Below, piece after piece: positions 42,757-55,200 of a stretch of 64,000 bases of DNA. The notes below the pieces were generated by a model. The model saw only the letters and a program-made list of their open reading frames with translations. It made no database searches and had not been told where the DNA came from. The translations under genes and the position numbers were made by a program. Position 1 is the stretch's first letter. Every line of letters starts with the position of its first letter. The stretch covers positions 35,674,737 to 35,738,736 of the forward strand of contig NC_016133.3 in assembly GCF_000005505.3 (NCBI RefSeq). The letters are read 5' to 3'. Source of the stretch: Brachypodium distachyon. Its lineage: Eukaryota; Streptophyta; Magnoliopsida; Poales; Poaceae.

Positions 42757-45700
42757 TCATCCCCGAGATTTCGGTTGGCTAGCAAAGACATGTGGGTGGT
42801 CTTCCCGGAGATTGTCTTCGCGTTCCCATGTAGCTTCCTCCTTGGTGTGATGGTCCCACTGTACTTTACAGAATTTGATGGTCTTGGAGCGGGTATGTCT
42901 CTCCGCTGTATCTAAAGTCCTGATTGGTCTTTCCTCATAGGTGAGGTCACTCTGCAACTGAACCTCCTCAAGCGGAACAGTATCTCTCAACGGGGTGTCG
43001 GCCATTTCGGGGTGACATTTCTTCAGTTGTGATACGTGGAACACGTTATGGACGCTTTCCAAAGCTTCCGGTAGGTCCAACTTATATGCTACTTCTCCCT
43101 GGTGTGATAAGACCCGTTACGGTCCAATGAATCGTGGAGCTAATTTTTCTTTCATTCCGAATCTCTTAACTCCGCGTATCGGTGAAACTCTGAGATACGC
43201 TCTATCACCAACCTCATAGGTAACCTCCCTACGCTTTGAGTTTGCATAGATCTTCTGTCTCGATTGTGCTACTTTCAGCCTGTCCCGAATCAGTCTGACT
43301 TTTTTCTCGGCGTCCTTTATCAGATCAGGGCCGAAAAGACTGTGGTCTCCTACTCCATCCCATAACAATGGTCTTCTGCATTTCTTTCCGTACAAAGCTT
43401 CAAACGGTGACATTCCAATGCTTGTTTGGAAACTGTTATTGTATGAGAATTTGGCATAGGGTAAATTATCATCCCAACTGGAACCATAATCTAGAGCGCA
43501 AGCTCTCAACATGTCCTCAAGGATTTGATTCACCCTTTCGGTCTGTCCATCAGTCTGCGGATGAAAAGCTGTACTAAACTCTAGTCTCGTGACTAGAGAC
43601 TCATGCAGTTGGCCCCAAAATCTTGAGGTAAATTGGGTACCTCTTTCCGACACTATTTCCTTTGGAACTCTGTGTAAACACACAATCCTGGACATATAGC
43701 GTTCGCTAGCTAGGCACTTGTATATGTGGTCTTTACTGGTATGAAATGTGCAACCTTGGTCAAACGGTCAACTACTACCCATATGGAGTCATACCCTGAT
43801 CTGGTTCTTGCAGTCCTGTGATGAAATCCATGCCTATCTTATCCCATTTCCATTCTGGCACAGGTAACGGTTGTAGCAACCCTGCTGGTTTCTGATGTTC
43901 AGCTTTAACCTTGTTGCATACGTCGCACAACGCGATGTACTCCGCGATGTCCCGCTTTAATCCGGACCACCAAAACTTTTCCTTCAAATCCATGTACATC
44001 TTGGTGTTTCCCGGATGAATGGAGTATGGCAAATCATGGGCTTCCTGAAGTATCAGTTTTCTGATCTCGGGGTCCTGTGGTACACAAACGCGCTTTTCAA
44101 ATCATATAATTCCTTGGTCATCCTGTCGAAACCCTTTTGCCTTCTCGGCTACCATGTTCCCTTTTATCTCATCGATCTCGGAGTCACCTTTCTAAGCTTC
44201 TTTAATTCTATCCAACAGAGTGGGTTGTACTTCTAAGTTTGCGAGATAACCCTCGGGCACAGTTTCCAATCTCAGTTCCTTGATTGTTTGCTCAATTCAG
44301 GAGGCAATTCTCTAGCTGAAAGTCCGTTTAGATAGCCCTTGCGGCTCAATGCATCTGCTACCACGTTAGCTTTGCCTGGATGGTACTGAAGATTTAGGTC
44401 GTAGTCCTTGATCAGTTCCAGCCATCTTCTCTATCTCAAATTCAATTTCTTTTGAGTGAATATGTATTTCAGGCTCTTATGGTCGGTAAACAAATGACAA
44501 TGTTTTCTCATGAGATAGTGTCTCCAAGTCTTGAGTGCGTGCACCACTGATGCAAGTTCCAGATCATGTGTGGGGTAATTTTCCTCATGATTCTTAGTTG
44601 CCGCGTAGCATACGCTACAACTCTTCCCCCTTGCATCAGAACACCTGCTAAACCTTGACGTGAAGCATCACAGTATACTTGGAAATCCTCATGTAGATTG
44701 GGTAAGACAAAAATGGGTGCAGACACTAATCTCTTTTTCAGCTCCTGAAAACTCTCTTCACTTTTCTCAGTCCATTCAAACTTCTTTTCCTTTTTCAAAA
44801 ATTCAGTCATGGGTTTCGCTATCTTGGAAAAAATTTCGATGAATTTGCGATAGTAGCCAGCAAGTCCTAAGAAGCTGCGGACATCTCTGACGTTTTTAGG
44901 TGCCTCCCAATCGGTTACCGCTGCCACTTTAGTTGGGTCAACAGCGACTCCTGCTCATGACACGATATGTCCAAGGAAGCTGACTTCCGACAACCAAAAC
45001 TCACACTTGCTGAATTTGGCGTACAGCTTGTGTTCTCTGAGTTTCTCCAGAATCAAACGCAGGTGTTGCTCATGTTCCTCCTTGCTCTTAGAGTAAATCA
45101 GAATATCGTCGATGAATACGATGACGAATTTTTCTAAATATTCCATGAACACATTGTTCATCATATTCATGAAATGTGCGGGAGCATTGGTCAAACCAAA
45201 CGGCATCACCGTGTACTCAAATAAGCCATACCTAGTGGTGAATGCTGTCTTGGGTATATCTGCCTCTCGAATTTTTAACTGAAAATATCCTGATCGAAGA
45301 TCGATCTTAGAAAATACACAAGCTCCCTCCAATTGATCGAATAGATCATTGATTATAGGTAAGAGAAATTTGTTCTTTGTAGTCACTTCGTTCAGCGAAC
45401 GATAATCGACTCACATCCGTTGGCTCTTGTCTTTCTTTTCCACGAATAATACGGGTGCTCCCCAAGGTGACGAACTCGGGCGGATGAAACCTTTTGACAG
45501 TTGCTCTGTAAGTTGTTTTTTTAGTTCCTTTAACTCATCCATAGCCATCTTATACGGTCTCTTGGCTTTGGGTCCACTTCCTGGCATCAACTCGATAAGA
45601 AATTCCACATCTTGGTCCAGTGGCATGCCTGGTAATTCCTCCGGAAATACATCTGGGTATTCCTTCACTATGGCCACATCCTCTAGGCTAACCCCCTTAA

Positions 45701-47246
45701 GAGAATTGACCTTACGTCTCCTGGGTTCGAAGGTAGACTTGAAACGTATGCGCTTCTTTTCCGGGTTCATGAGAGCAATGGTTCTCTTGACAATAGTCTA
45801 TGACTCCCCCATACTTGGCTAACCAGTCCATCCCTAGGATCACATCCAGTACTTTTGATCCTATCACTATTAGGTTGGTGGGAAATCTGTGTTTACCAAT
45901 TTCCAATGTTAACAAACGGCATTCATAGGCAGCCAGTATCTCTCCCCCTTGTGATTTCACCTTCATGGGGTTCACTAGTGTGCTAGTTGGTAACCCATTT
46001 ATAACCACAAAACCCCTTGATATAAAAGAATGTGATGCACCAGTGTCAAATAGTATGAGAGCCTCAAACGAATTAATACGGAAGGTGCCGATTACGATAC
46101 CTTGTTCCTCTGTGATCTCCTCCACATCAACGTGGTTCACGTTGCCCTTCGAGAATGGGTTTGGCTTGTTCCCAGCTTCCTTGAATTTTTCTGGGCAGTC
46201 GTTGGAGTAGTGTCCCATCTTGTGACACTTGAAACACTCCGCTTGGCTGAGGTCGCGCTTGGGGTGGTTGTCGTTGAGGTTCTGTCCTGCGTTGCCTCCA
46301 TTGCCATTGTTGTTGTCATTGCCACTGTCACTGTGGTTCCTCGGACGAGCATGCTGATGCTGGTGTTGGTGTTGGGGCTAGTTTCCATTGCCTCCCTGAT
46401 GGTTCTGTCCATGATTTCCATGGCGATAGTGGTGACCACTTCCTCCATGGTGCTGACGGTTGTGGTTGCCATGCCTGTTCATAGAAGAACTCCCACTTCC
46501 ATCATAGGAGGTGCATAATTTCTGGTGTGGCCCGGAGTGGGAATTCCCTTGATGAAGCCTCCGTTTACGGTTCTCCATCTGGTTCAGCTTGTTTTCCAGG
46601 ACAATGGCCTTGTCTATCAGGGATTGATAGATGGGGGGTGTAGGCGACTGCCAGCTGGACGGAGAGTTCATCATTCAGACTATCCAAAAATTTCCCGCGG
46701 CGCTTGGCATCGGTATTCACTTCGTCAGGTGCATAACGGGACAGATTGTTGAATACCTCAATGAACTCTATCACTGTGCGACTTCCCTGCCTCAGTTTCT
46801 GGAATTCTTTCTTTTTCAAGCTGAGTACCCCCGTGGAGATGTGGGCGGTACGGAATGCCTCCTGGAACATGTCCCATGTGACATCCTCAATAGGGGTGGT
46901 GATCTGAAATTTTTACCACCAAGATGCGGCTGGTCCCTCCAACAGGTGCGCGGCAAATCTTACTTTCTCTGCATCAGTGCAGTTGACAGTTACCAGATTT
47001 TTGTTGACTGAACAGAGTCGGTCGTCTGCCACAATGGGTTCTGGGGAGCTTGAGAAAGTGGGTGGGCGTAGCCTCAGGAAACGGGTCAACATATCGACTT
47101 GGGGTGGTGGGTGGTGCTGGTTGTTGTTGTTTTGGTTATTGTTCTGATTATTGTTGGCCATCTGATGAGTAGTCAATTGGATAAACTGAGTCTGGGCTGC
47201 CAGTAAATGTTGCACTAAAGTTGCGGGGCCAGCGTCTTGGCGGCAT
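42757..47246 (-). pseudogene. Gypsy gag-pol polyprotein, multiply frameshifted
   Basis: ATG at 47246 (MPPRR), with an early frameshift near 47235. Gag: FLRLRPPTFSSSPEPIVADD, DAEKVRFAAHLLEGPAASWW, SLKKKEFQKLRQGSRTVIEF. A zinc knuckle with HYSNDCPEKF follows. Protease ILFDTGASHSFIS is near 46050. Reverse transcriptase: [43 protein letters not shown]. RNase [19 protein letters not shown]. Integrase: HH-like IHPGNTKMY, CDVCNKVKAEHQ, ERGTQFTSRFWGQLHESL, FHPQTDGQTERVNQILEDMLR. Chromodomain-like C-terminus: IKFCKVQWDHHTKEEATWERE. Breaks near 46890, 45400, 44950, 44500, 44050 and 43110. Confidence 0.9.
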
Positions 47247-47545
47247 CTGTTTAGGACAGCAAAGATGAAGAAATATAGATGGACAAGGACTAAGGATAGC
47301 TATCCCCCCACAAATAGACACAAGCATATCAATCACATAAACAATTCTTTATTAAAATTCTTTTAAAGATCCAATAAAACGACAGAGTGGTTCCTGATGG
47401 CCCACGGCCTAAGTAGATGAAATAAAAGGAAGAACCAACGATCTACTTTGCCATACAACAAAGTTCTGTATGGTCAACGACTAACCCGTACGCGATAATT
47501 ATTATATGCTAAGGAAAAGGAAAAATGTGGTGGTCTCCAACTCAA

Positions 47546-48376
47546 CTAAGGGAGTGTGGCGAAAGTGTTGGCTCCATCAGTTCCCTTCTTGGAGCGGGTG
47601 TTGGTGACGGGTGTGTCCTTCTCCGGAGGTCTCTCATCCTCTGAGGGCTCATCTAGTGGTGGTCCCTCTCCCTGGGGCTTGGGTATCTCCTCAACTGGTG
47701 CTGGAGCGGCGGCCGCGATCGCAGTGTTGAGGAAAGTCTGAAGCTGGTCGAAGTGCAGCTGCAGCAGGTTCCTCTCATATTGCCCCTGCTCCAGAGCGCC
47801 CCCCATATTAAGTATGGTGGCCTCCAGATTGGCCTGGTTGGCCAGGAGTGCTCCAATGTTCTCCTCAGCAAGATCAGCTCGTATCATCTGATCGTAGAGT
47901 TGTGTCTCCAACTCAACCTTGTTGCTCTTCATCTGCTCGAACTGGAAAGCCACCTCGGTCGGGTTGTCTCCGAGGGCGTCAAATCCCACAGAGGCTCCCC
48001 CAACGGCTCGCCTCCCGAAAAGACGGAAGAAGGAGTCGTTCGGCAGCTCGTCACGGTAGGCCTCGCACACATGCGTGATGGCGCGCTGCATGGAAAACTA
48101 TAGGCCCATCGTGAAGCTGTGGTACCGCCCGATGAAGGCGATGTCCGCCGTCACAGGCTCCACCTCACGGCCTCTGATGACCGTCTCAACCTCCCACCTT
48201 GGCTGCAATCCGTTGGGGTGTGCCGGCTCGGCGCGGCCCCTAAAGCGAGGCGGTGCAAGGTCGAGGTAGGTGCACGACACTGCCAGGGGTGCACTGAAAA
48301 GTTGCTCATCACCAACTGCTGGGTAGTGGATGTGGGTGAACGGCGGAACGTTGTCAAAAGATGGTGGGTTATCCAT
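47546..48376 (-). pseudogene. Extra ORF between primer site and gag (about 276 aa, one nonsense codon)
   Basis: ATG at 48376 (MDNPPSFDNVPPFTHIHYP) is followed by 92 codons, an in-frame TAG at 48098-48100, and then in the same frame FSMQRAITHVCEAYRDELPND and so on to 47546. Only a single nonsense change separates the halves. The second half is predicted to be helical, possibly coiled-coil (FQFEQMKSNKVELETQLYDQMIRADLAEENIGALLANQ), then Pro/Glu-rich with a basic tail. Such a reading frame upstream of gag is outside the standard Gypsy gene set. I recognise no domain. Confidence 0.65.
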
Positions 48377-48745
48377 CTACAGAAAAAGAATATAAATAGG
48401 GGGTGTCAACGAAATGATCAAATGAGTGGATGCAAAAGTAATGAATAAATGTGACAATATGGTGGGAAGGAAAATAAATGTATCAACTGTATGAAAAATT
48501 TGCAATGCATGGTGGCAAAATAAAATAGTACAACATGGAGTGTTTTATGCAGGAAAACTTGCAGGTGTACTGTAAAATAAATAAATAACTGTGTAAAATG
48601 CAAGAATATTTTGGTGGCAGACACGTGGTTGCAAAGAAAAATAATAACAAGATATGCATGCAGTAATGAATATGAGATGCACATGTCCTAAGGTCTGGTC
48701 TTAGTCTTATCCATGCTAGGGTCACGTTCCTACATGCAACACAAT

Positions 48746-48757
48746 GCTCTGATACCA
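48746..48757 (-). promoter_or_regulatory. Primer-binding site of the Gypsy element
   Basis: Minus-strand TGGTATCAGAGC, two bases inside the 5' LTR; the standard tRNA-iMet site. Confidence 0.88.
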
Positions 48758-48759
48758 TC

Positions 48760-49886
48760 TGAAGCGACCGCGCCCATATAGGGTTCGATCTCTGTGCTTA
48801 TTGTGCTAGTCCCAGGATCGACTCACTAGCACACACACAATTCAAGATGAAATATCGAGAAACAAATGTCAAGTAATTTATTACATCGTCTTTATCCAGA
48901 ACTTTAAAATACTTACAACTTCGCATAACCACACGGGTTAGCATTGAAATAACATAAATTGTTTGACAGCGGAAAACGAAGAAAAATACTCCCTCCGTTT
49001 CATAATTCTTGTCGAAATATTACATGTATCTAGACACATTTTAGGAACAGATACATCCATTTTTTAACAAATTTGAGACAAGAATTATGGAACGGAGGGA
49101 GTACAAGCCAATTCAACACCACAAAAAGAGCATGTTGGAATGTAGGCTCATCACCCAACACAACGTAACCTTACTCATCGTCGGAATTACCTGCAACATT
49201 TAAAGGTTGCAGCCACTGGGGGTCAATACATTGAATGTATTGCCAAGTTCACCGAGGGTTATAACAGTACCTAACAAATATATGCAGTATTAGCTAGGTG
49301 GAGTTTAGGTTTTTTGGCGTGGAAGCATAACAAAATTTTAACCTACTACAATTGATGTTAAGGTAGAATTTATCTATTGTACATCGGGTAGATACACCGA
49401 TGCTCCTATTAAACTATTGGACGCCGGGTAGACACACCGATGCTCCTAACCCAAGTTCATCCCAGTAAATTTAATTATGAAATTTGAATGAGCGAGACCT
49501 TTCTTATAGTTTCCAAATCTAGCTGCTCATAATTGTCCATAACCGGGGACACGGCTAAGTACTTAGTTTGACACTCTCGAGAGGTGGTACACTTACCCAC
49601 AAGAAACCGACGGGTTAATCCATTGATGTCCTCAGGGTAGAGTAGTTAGGGCGTCGATTACGAGATTTTCAGAAGTAATTCCCTACACCACGAAAGAATC
49701 ACGCTCCCACCTACACTTCTACATCAATAAAATTATTCGGGCATAGGTTCATACAACTTACTCTATCTCGCCAGAGCCCATTTAGCATGTGGTTGTACTG
49801 GAAGCAATTAAACAGGAATCTAGTCCAGTCTCTGGTTACCCTGAGTGGCATTCCACAATTGCGACGCTGGCGCTCCCATAGATATG
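48760..49886 (-). repeat. Truncated 5' LTR of the Gypsy element
   Basis: Matches the terminal about 1.0 kb of the 3' LTR. It contains a Stowaway that the 3' LTR lacks. Beyond CTCCCATAGATATG the two copies diverge. Confidence 0.85.
48989..49101. mobile_element. Stowaway MITE inside the 5' LTR
   Basis: CTCCCTCCGTTTCATAATTC and its complement, TA on both sides, 113 bp. The other LTR has the empty site AAAAATACGAGCC near 39705, so it inserted after the retrotransposon. Confidence 0.92.
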
Positions 49887-50381
49887 ACTCTTTTGACATG
49901 TCCAGTATATTTACTTTGTTGTAAAAAAAAATCTCCAGCTGTTTTTTCTAATCAGAACGAGCTCAACTGCCACATTTTCAATTGGACGTTTGCAACCATC
50001 CAGAACTAAAATGCTTGCCTCCACTTGATGATTTAACAATTGGACTAGCTAAATCATGTAACTCTGATGTGCACTCCGTGATTGGTAGGTTACTAGCTAA
50101 ATGCATGTGCGTTGCTACATAATTAAAAATATTTATTACATGCACGAGTTGTTTTAAATATTTATATGCTCATGTTTTCCAACCTTATGCTAAATAAGAA
50201 TTCTTTCAAAATATTTATTTCAGAAAACAATTATCTCAAAAGTATACATTGAATGAAATCAACTACAATCAAAAGATTTTGATACGTATCTAAATCATGG
50301 GTTGCAATCAAGTATTTATCTAACAAGCTAGGGAGTAGTATTGATAGGTGAATGGACGACCACCAATGAAAGGGCATTTTC
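49887..50381. other. Unassigned AT-rich intergenic sequence
   Basis: Starts at the truncation point of the 5' LTR. No gene or element ends seen. Confidence 0.4.
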
Positions 50382-50449
50382 CTTCCTAAGTGTTTTGGTG
50401 TTAATGACAACATGACTTCCTAAGTGTTTTGGTGTTAATGACAACATGA
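50382..50449. repeat. Exact tandem duplication of 34 bp
   Basis: CTTCCTAAGTGTTTTGGTGT... (34 bp) occurs at 50382-50415 and again at 50416-50449. Confidence 0.88.
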
Positions 50450-51640
50450 CACGTGGACTAATCGTGTGCTTGAGTGTTTCAGATTTGAGATCATTTGGCA
50501 CAAGACGATTCGTTGCCCTCAAAAAGGAAGAAGTGCAGCGGTGTTTAGCAGATTTTTATTTATATTGAGTCGTATGAACTCCGTACTATAAAGAGGGAGT
50601 GCACAAGGGAAGATAATGGGTGAATCACTTTCATGTACATAAATACATATATTGCACCCATTAAAAAGCATACCCAAAAAGTGAGAGAAGAAACCAATTT
50701 CCAAAGAACTGTTTTTGTGCTGACTGCATTCCAGGTGGAGGAAGTTCCCACCCAACCAGGTGGGGTGCAACTTTCTCCCCAACCTCCGGTTGCTCTCTGT
50801 TTGTTCCCTCGGATTATGCGTAAGTTCCGGTTAGCCGGAAATTCCGGCCTATGTCTGCGCAGTGCATAGCGGTGAGATTTTGGAGACCCCATATAAATAC
50901 CCCTTCGTCCCCAACGGGCTTCTTGCCCGACCTAGCCCCGAAAATTTCCCATTTCCTCTCTCACAAACAAGCTTCAAATCAAGAGATCTCTCTCCCTACT
51001 TGATCCCCCAAGCCAATACTTTGATGATAGGAATAGAAGAGCTCGATCTAGGGTTTCACCAAATCAAAACGTTGATTCCCCTTGTTTCGTATGTGGATTT
51101 CGTTTCTCTTAGGTTGTTGGAAACCTTAGACGGAAGCGGTCGCCTCTGTGCTCATTCTTGGTGTTCTTGAGCTTGTGGATTGGACTGTGAGCCACCAATT
51201 GCTTTGTGGTGTGGTCCCCGGTCAAGTTTGTAAGGGTTTGGCGTTCGCCCTCAAGGAAGCCATTATTGGAGCTCACATCAACTTTGTGGTGTCGTGAGAG
51301 GAGAGTAGAGTGAGCCTTTGTGACGCGTCTACCTTTGTGGTAGAGCACTCCTCTCCAAAAGAAGACATACACCTATCCGAAAATGTGCAACTCCGGTGAA
51401 AATCTTCATCTCCCGTGTGGTATTATTCTTGCCCCTTTACTTCTTTGCTAAGCTTAATTGTTTATCTTGTGCTTCGGCTATTGTATCATACTAGGGTTGT
51501 CCATCATTTAGACGTTTTAGTGAACCCGTGTATTGATGCTTGTATCCTTAAAAGTGAAAAGAAAAAGGGAAATTTGTTAGGTCACCTATTCAAAGGATTG
51601 CAATTGGTCATAGCTCTACTAGTGTGAACTGCAAGCACGG
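50450..51640 (+). mobile_element. Probable LTR remnant of a retrotransposon
   Basis: CCATATAAATACCCC near 50889 is a TATA box. A C/T-rich leader follows, then GTGTGGTCCCCGG..., GTGTCGTGAGAGGAGAGTAGAG and CTACCTTTGTGGTAGAGCACTCC, a style I associate with grass retrotransposon LTR and leader DNA. No pol, borders or target duplication, so family and limits are open. Confidence 0.35.
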
Positions 51641-52278
51641 AGTGAGCTTTTTCGGCTATGAAATTAATTGATCAAGACGTGTCTTCGGAAAAAAAATGGA
51701 AGATGACTTTCTTCGACACTATTGGGAAGGAAATAGATATCAATCTACTAGATTGAGACTTTATACGATGGGACGTTTTTATCTCTGGTATGATTCTAGT
51801 TTTTTTTCGCTCCCCTCACATCCAAATCCTGGCTCCGCCCCTGGGTATTATCATGGTATTATTCGTTAGGTAGGACAGGAGAGGGGGTATTTGTAGTACT
51901 TTAGGATGGTACTTCCTTTGATAAATCCATAAATAGAGATCAGCATTATTGCAAAACAAAAACCTAATCGTGAATGTGCTAGATACAATATCAGTTAATA
52001 TAAACAAGACGATAGTTTTAGGAAAACATGCTTGAAAATATAAAGTTAATGCATAATTGTTTAAGGATGTGGCTGGGCGAGGTGGGCTTCAGCTTTAGGC
52101 TTGGTCATAGGAATCCTAGTCACCTTCCAACCATCCGATCTATTTAAAGTTGTAAATCTGAGACCTTCGATCATGGCAACATCAAAATCCCGCATGTATT
52201 ATTCTTTCAGGCTCATACAACACCGTCACGCTAGCATATGATTCATTATTAGAGACATTAGGTTCCAAGAGCATGTAC
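51641..52278. other. 3' flank of the neprosin-family gene
   Basis: Non-coding. CCTGGCTCCGCCCCTG at about 51828-51843 looks like an isolated end of a CAGGGGCGGAGCC-type MITE; its partner end is not seen. Confidence 0.4.
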
Positions 52279-55200
52279 CTAGCTCTTAATATTATTACAT
52301 CCTCCAGGTCCGCCGTAATAGAGATGCATGCCACCTTCATCTTGACCAAAATTGTCAATCGGGTAACAACTTGGTTTGCTACTTCTAGCAAATGTTTTAT
52401 CATTATTTGGTGTATAATACTTATTATTCTCATCTATAATTTTAATATTGCTCACATAAGCTGCTTTTCCAAACCCTTCCCAACCAAAATGCCCGCTGCC
52501 CATTTGAGGAAAGTTTGACTGAACCGTTGGGCCATGGACATGTCCACCCCAACCTGCTTCGGTAGCTTTATCCTTCAGGTGGGAAAAAATTGAACTTGGC
52601 CAATATCCAATTGGGGTTCCACCCAATGCTACCCACCAATCCTTAGTCTTCAGGTCCTACAACAGATTCAGTGGTAAAGATGAAACATATATTACATATA
52701 CTATTGAGTGCACAACATAACATAACGAAAAACTGATCACATGTACCTATGTTGATTGTTTACAATATATATGTGTCACAAGGTTTTAAAATATTAGTGC
52801 CATTGAATACTAGGACATCTCAATTTTGTAGGAGCTACTACAAGTTAGGACAAAAGTTATCGCATAATTTTGTATTGTTTTATACCCATTTGATCTATTG
52901 GTGGACTGAGCAAAATTTTCAAAAGATTAAAATTATAAAATCAATACAAGTTAAGAAAAGATCTATCGCATGACTACTTGTCAAAGTATTAGGCACACAA
53001 ATTGCAATCCTAGAACGATACCTTAAACAAAAGAACATCTATAAAATGTTGAGGACCATTATAAACAGAAATCGGTTGTATTCTTGACCCAAGTCCAATT
53101 CTCGAATTAACTTGCACAAAACCAGGACAACGGTGGTCAAAGCATAGATTGTCGTGTGCGCTGTCCGACTGGCAGAATAAAATATGTTAACACGTGAGGT
53201 AATTACATATCAAGTGATATTTTGTATACAATTTGACTATGAATATTTTACCCAAGTAATATGAAATCTGGCAAAATTATCACCACTAAAGCTCGGCCAC
53301 ACCTGCAAAGGTTGGTTTCAAAACGATCATTGTGCAAATTCATAAAATGGCTTAAGCTAAATTATATTAATAATACAATAATTATATGTCTATGGCTATC
53401 TGAACCAACCAATCCTATGATGTTCTCATGGTCGTGAATACTTTAATTAGTATCCATGGAAAAAGTGCTCCGGGAGGTCCAATATAAGTTCTTTTATCGT
53501 ACAATTCATTTGATGTAGGTGATTTTATTGCCTAACTGCCTCCACAATTTACAAATGTAGCTACGAGCTGAATCTACACTTACAATAGAACCAGCACCAA
53601 CAGCTTCCCTATGACTGACGTTCTGGCTGTTTAACAGCAAGACCCATGATGCACTTTTGTCTTCAGTCTTTTCTTTCACTTTGGGCTCATGAACATTTAT
53701 CGAAACACGCGAGCCATAAAAATCATCTATTGTTTTGATGATCGCCAGCTACAAAAAAAAACATTAATTGTTATGAAATAATTAAGAGTAAGTAAATATA
53801 AAAAAATGGAGCACAGTCATGTGAAGTACGTAGACATCATAGCATGCTATTATCTATAAGAATTATGCACCTTATTAAATTCTATAAGGGCATTAACTGA
53901 AGTAATGGGCAATATATGCATGTTCGAAAATTTGCATCGGTAATTGCATCTGTACTAAATCGCATTGAGAAGAATTCAGTGTAACATTTAAATATTAAAA
54001 CCAGCTGAAGCAGATAATGAGTGGATATCAAGTTTGTCACTTTCTAAACAGAATTTCAATTTTTTTTAATTAGTATCTTGAATTTTCTTCAAGACTAGTT
54101 ATAAGCTAATCATAGAGCAACTAAGTTTCCCAACTAATTAGCAAGTTAAGTAACTGTTCTTAAACAAAATAGTTTTACACATATGGAATTTTGGTAAATG
54201 ACAACACCATTTTAGTACTAGTACTATGCATTAACACTTCACCATAGAATTGAATGCCCAGCAATACTGGTCATATCATATGTTTGTAATGGATTCATTC
54301 TCAAGTGTTGATATAGTACGATATTTCTGGAAATTAAAGAACTGAAAAAAGAAGTACGAAGCGGAAGCATACCTCTCCATGAGGACCTTTATGTTGACGA
54401 CCTTTCCTTCTGCGGAAACCTCCAAATTTTTTGGTATAACCTTTACTACCGTGTAACATGGGGATTGTTCCTCGTGGGCATGAAATGGCAGGAAGTTGTG
54501 CCGATGAGTTGGTAGCTACAGATAAAGACCGGTTATCAAGCTCATACGGATAAGAGCTAGGTTTCATCTGTTTCAACAAGTACACCACATTAATGTCATC
54601 TTGAATACATTTTGAGGCATTAGAGAATTATACATGCCCTTATAAAGAATATATCTACACTATATGGAAATTACAAAGTGCTAGGAGGTGTAGTTTCCCC
54701 TCTCATTTACTCTTCCTAACAGGGCTAGAAACACCGTGGTACGGTCACCCCGTTTCAATTAATCGCCTATTATGATTAATAGTTTGTTTAAGAAATCGCT
54801 GGACGATCTGTAAATAGTTAGTTTGACTCCCACTGGCCATCTTCGGTTCGTCCAGTTGTTGCTTATCAATATCGAACACCGGCACATCCTCTGGCTGGCA
54901 GCGGCGCGCCGGCCACCTGCCCGGAGACTGCGGCCGTGAAGCATATAGTATGTAGAAGTACTATGACTTTTTTTTAAGCATACACTACGAGAGCTCTAAT
55001 TCAGAGACATTCGAGGGAAATAGAGTATATGTCACGCCATCACGGAATTTTGGGGTACAATGTAAAAAAAAGACCACCAAATATATACGGAAGATATTTT
55101 GAACTCCTATATCAATCTCACCTAATCAATCCATTCAACGGAATGCATGTAGCTAACCAAGAATCTAGCAGGCTGTTGATAACTAACGTCTCCGGCTATC

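Larger units (their letters stand above)
39483..49886 (-). mobile_element. Gypsy LTR retrotransposon (chromovirus, Tekay/Del-like), 5'-truncated and decayed
   Basis: Minus-strand order: 5' LTR remnant (49886-48760), tRNA-Met primer site, extra ORF (48376-47546), gag, protease, reverse transcriptase, RNase H, integrase and chromodomain-like end (47246-42757), polypurine tract, 3' LTR (42732-39483). Integrase after RNase H and the CKVQWDHHTKEEATWE tail indicate a Gypsy chromovirus. The 3' LTR is about 3.25 kb but only about 1.1 kb of the 5' LTR remains; it stops matching at about 49886. That explains why no target duplication is seen. Confidence 0.9.

Noticed and set aside
51828..51843. Isolated MITE end CCTGGCTCCGCCCCTG
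   Set aside because: Looks like a hAT-type MITE terminus, but no partner end or 8-bp duplication could be found, so not listed as an element.
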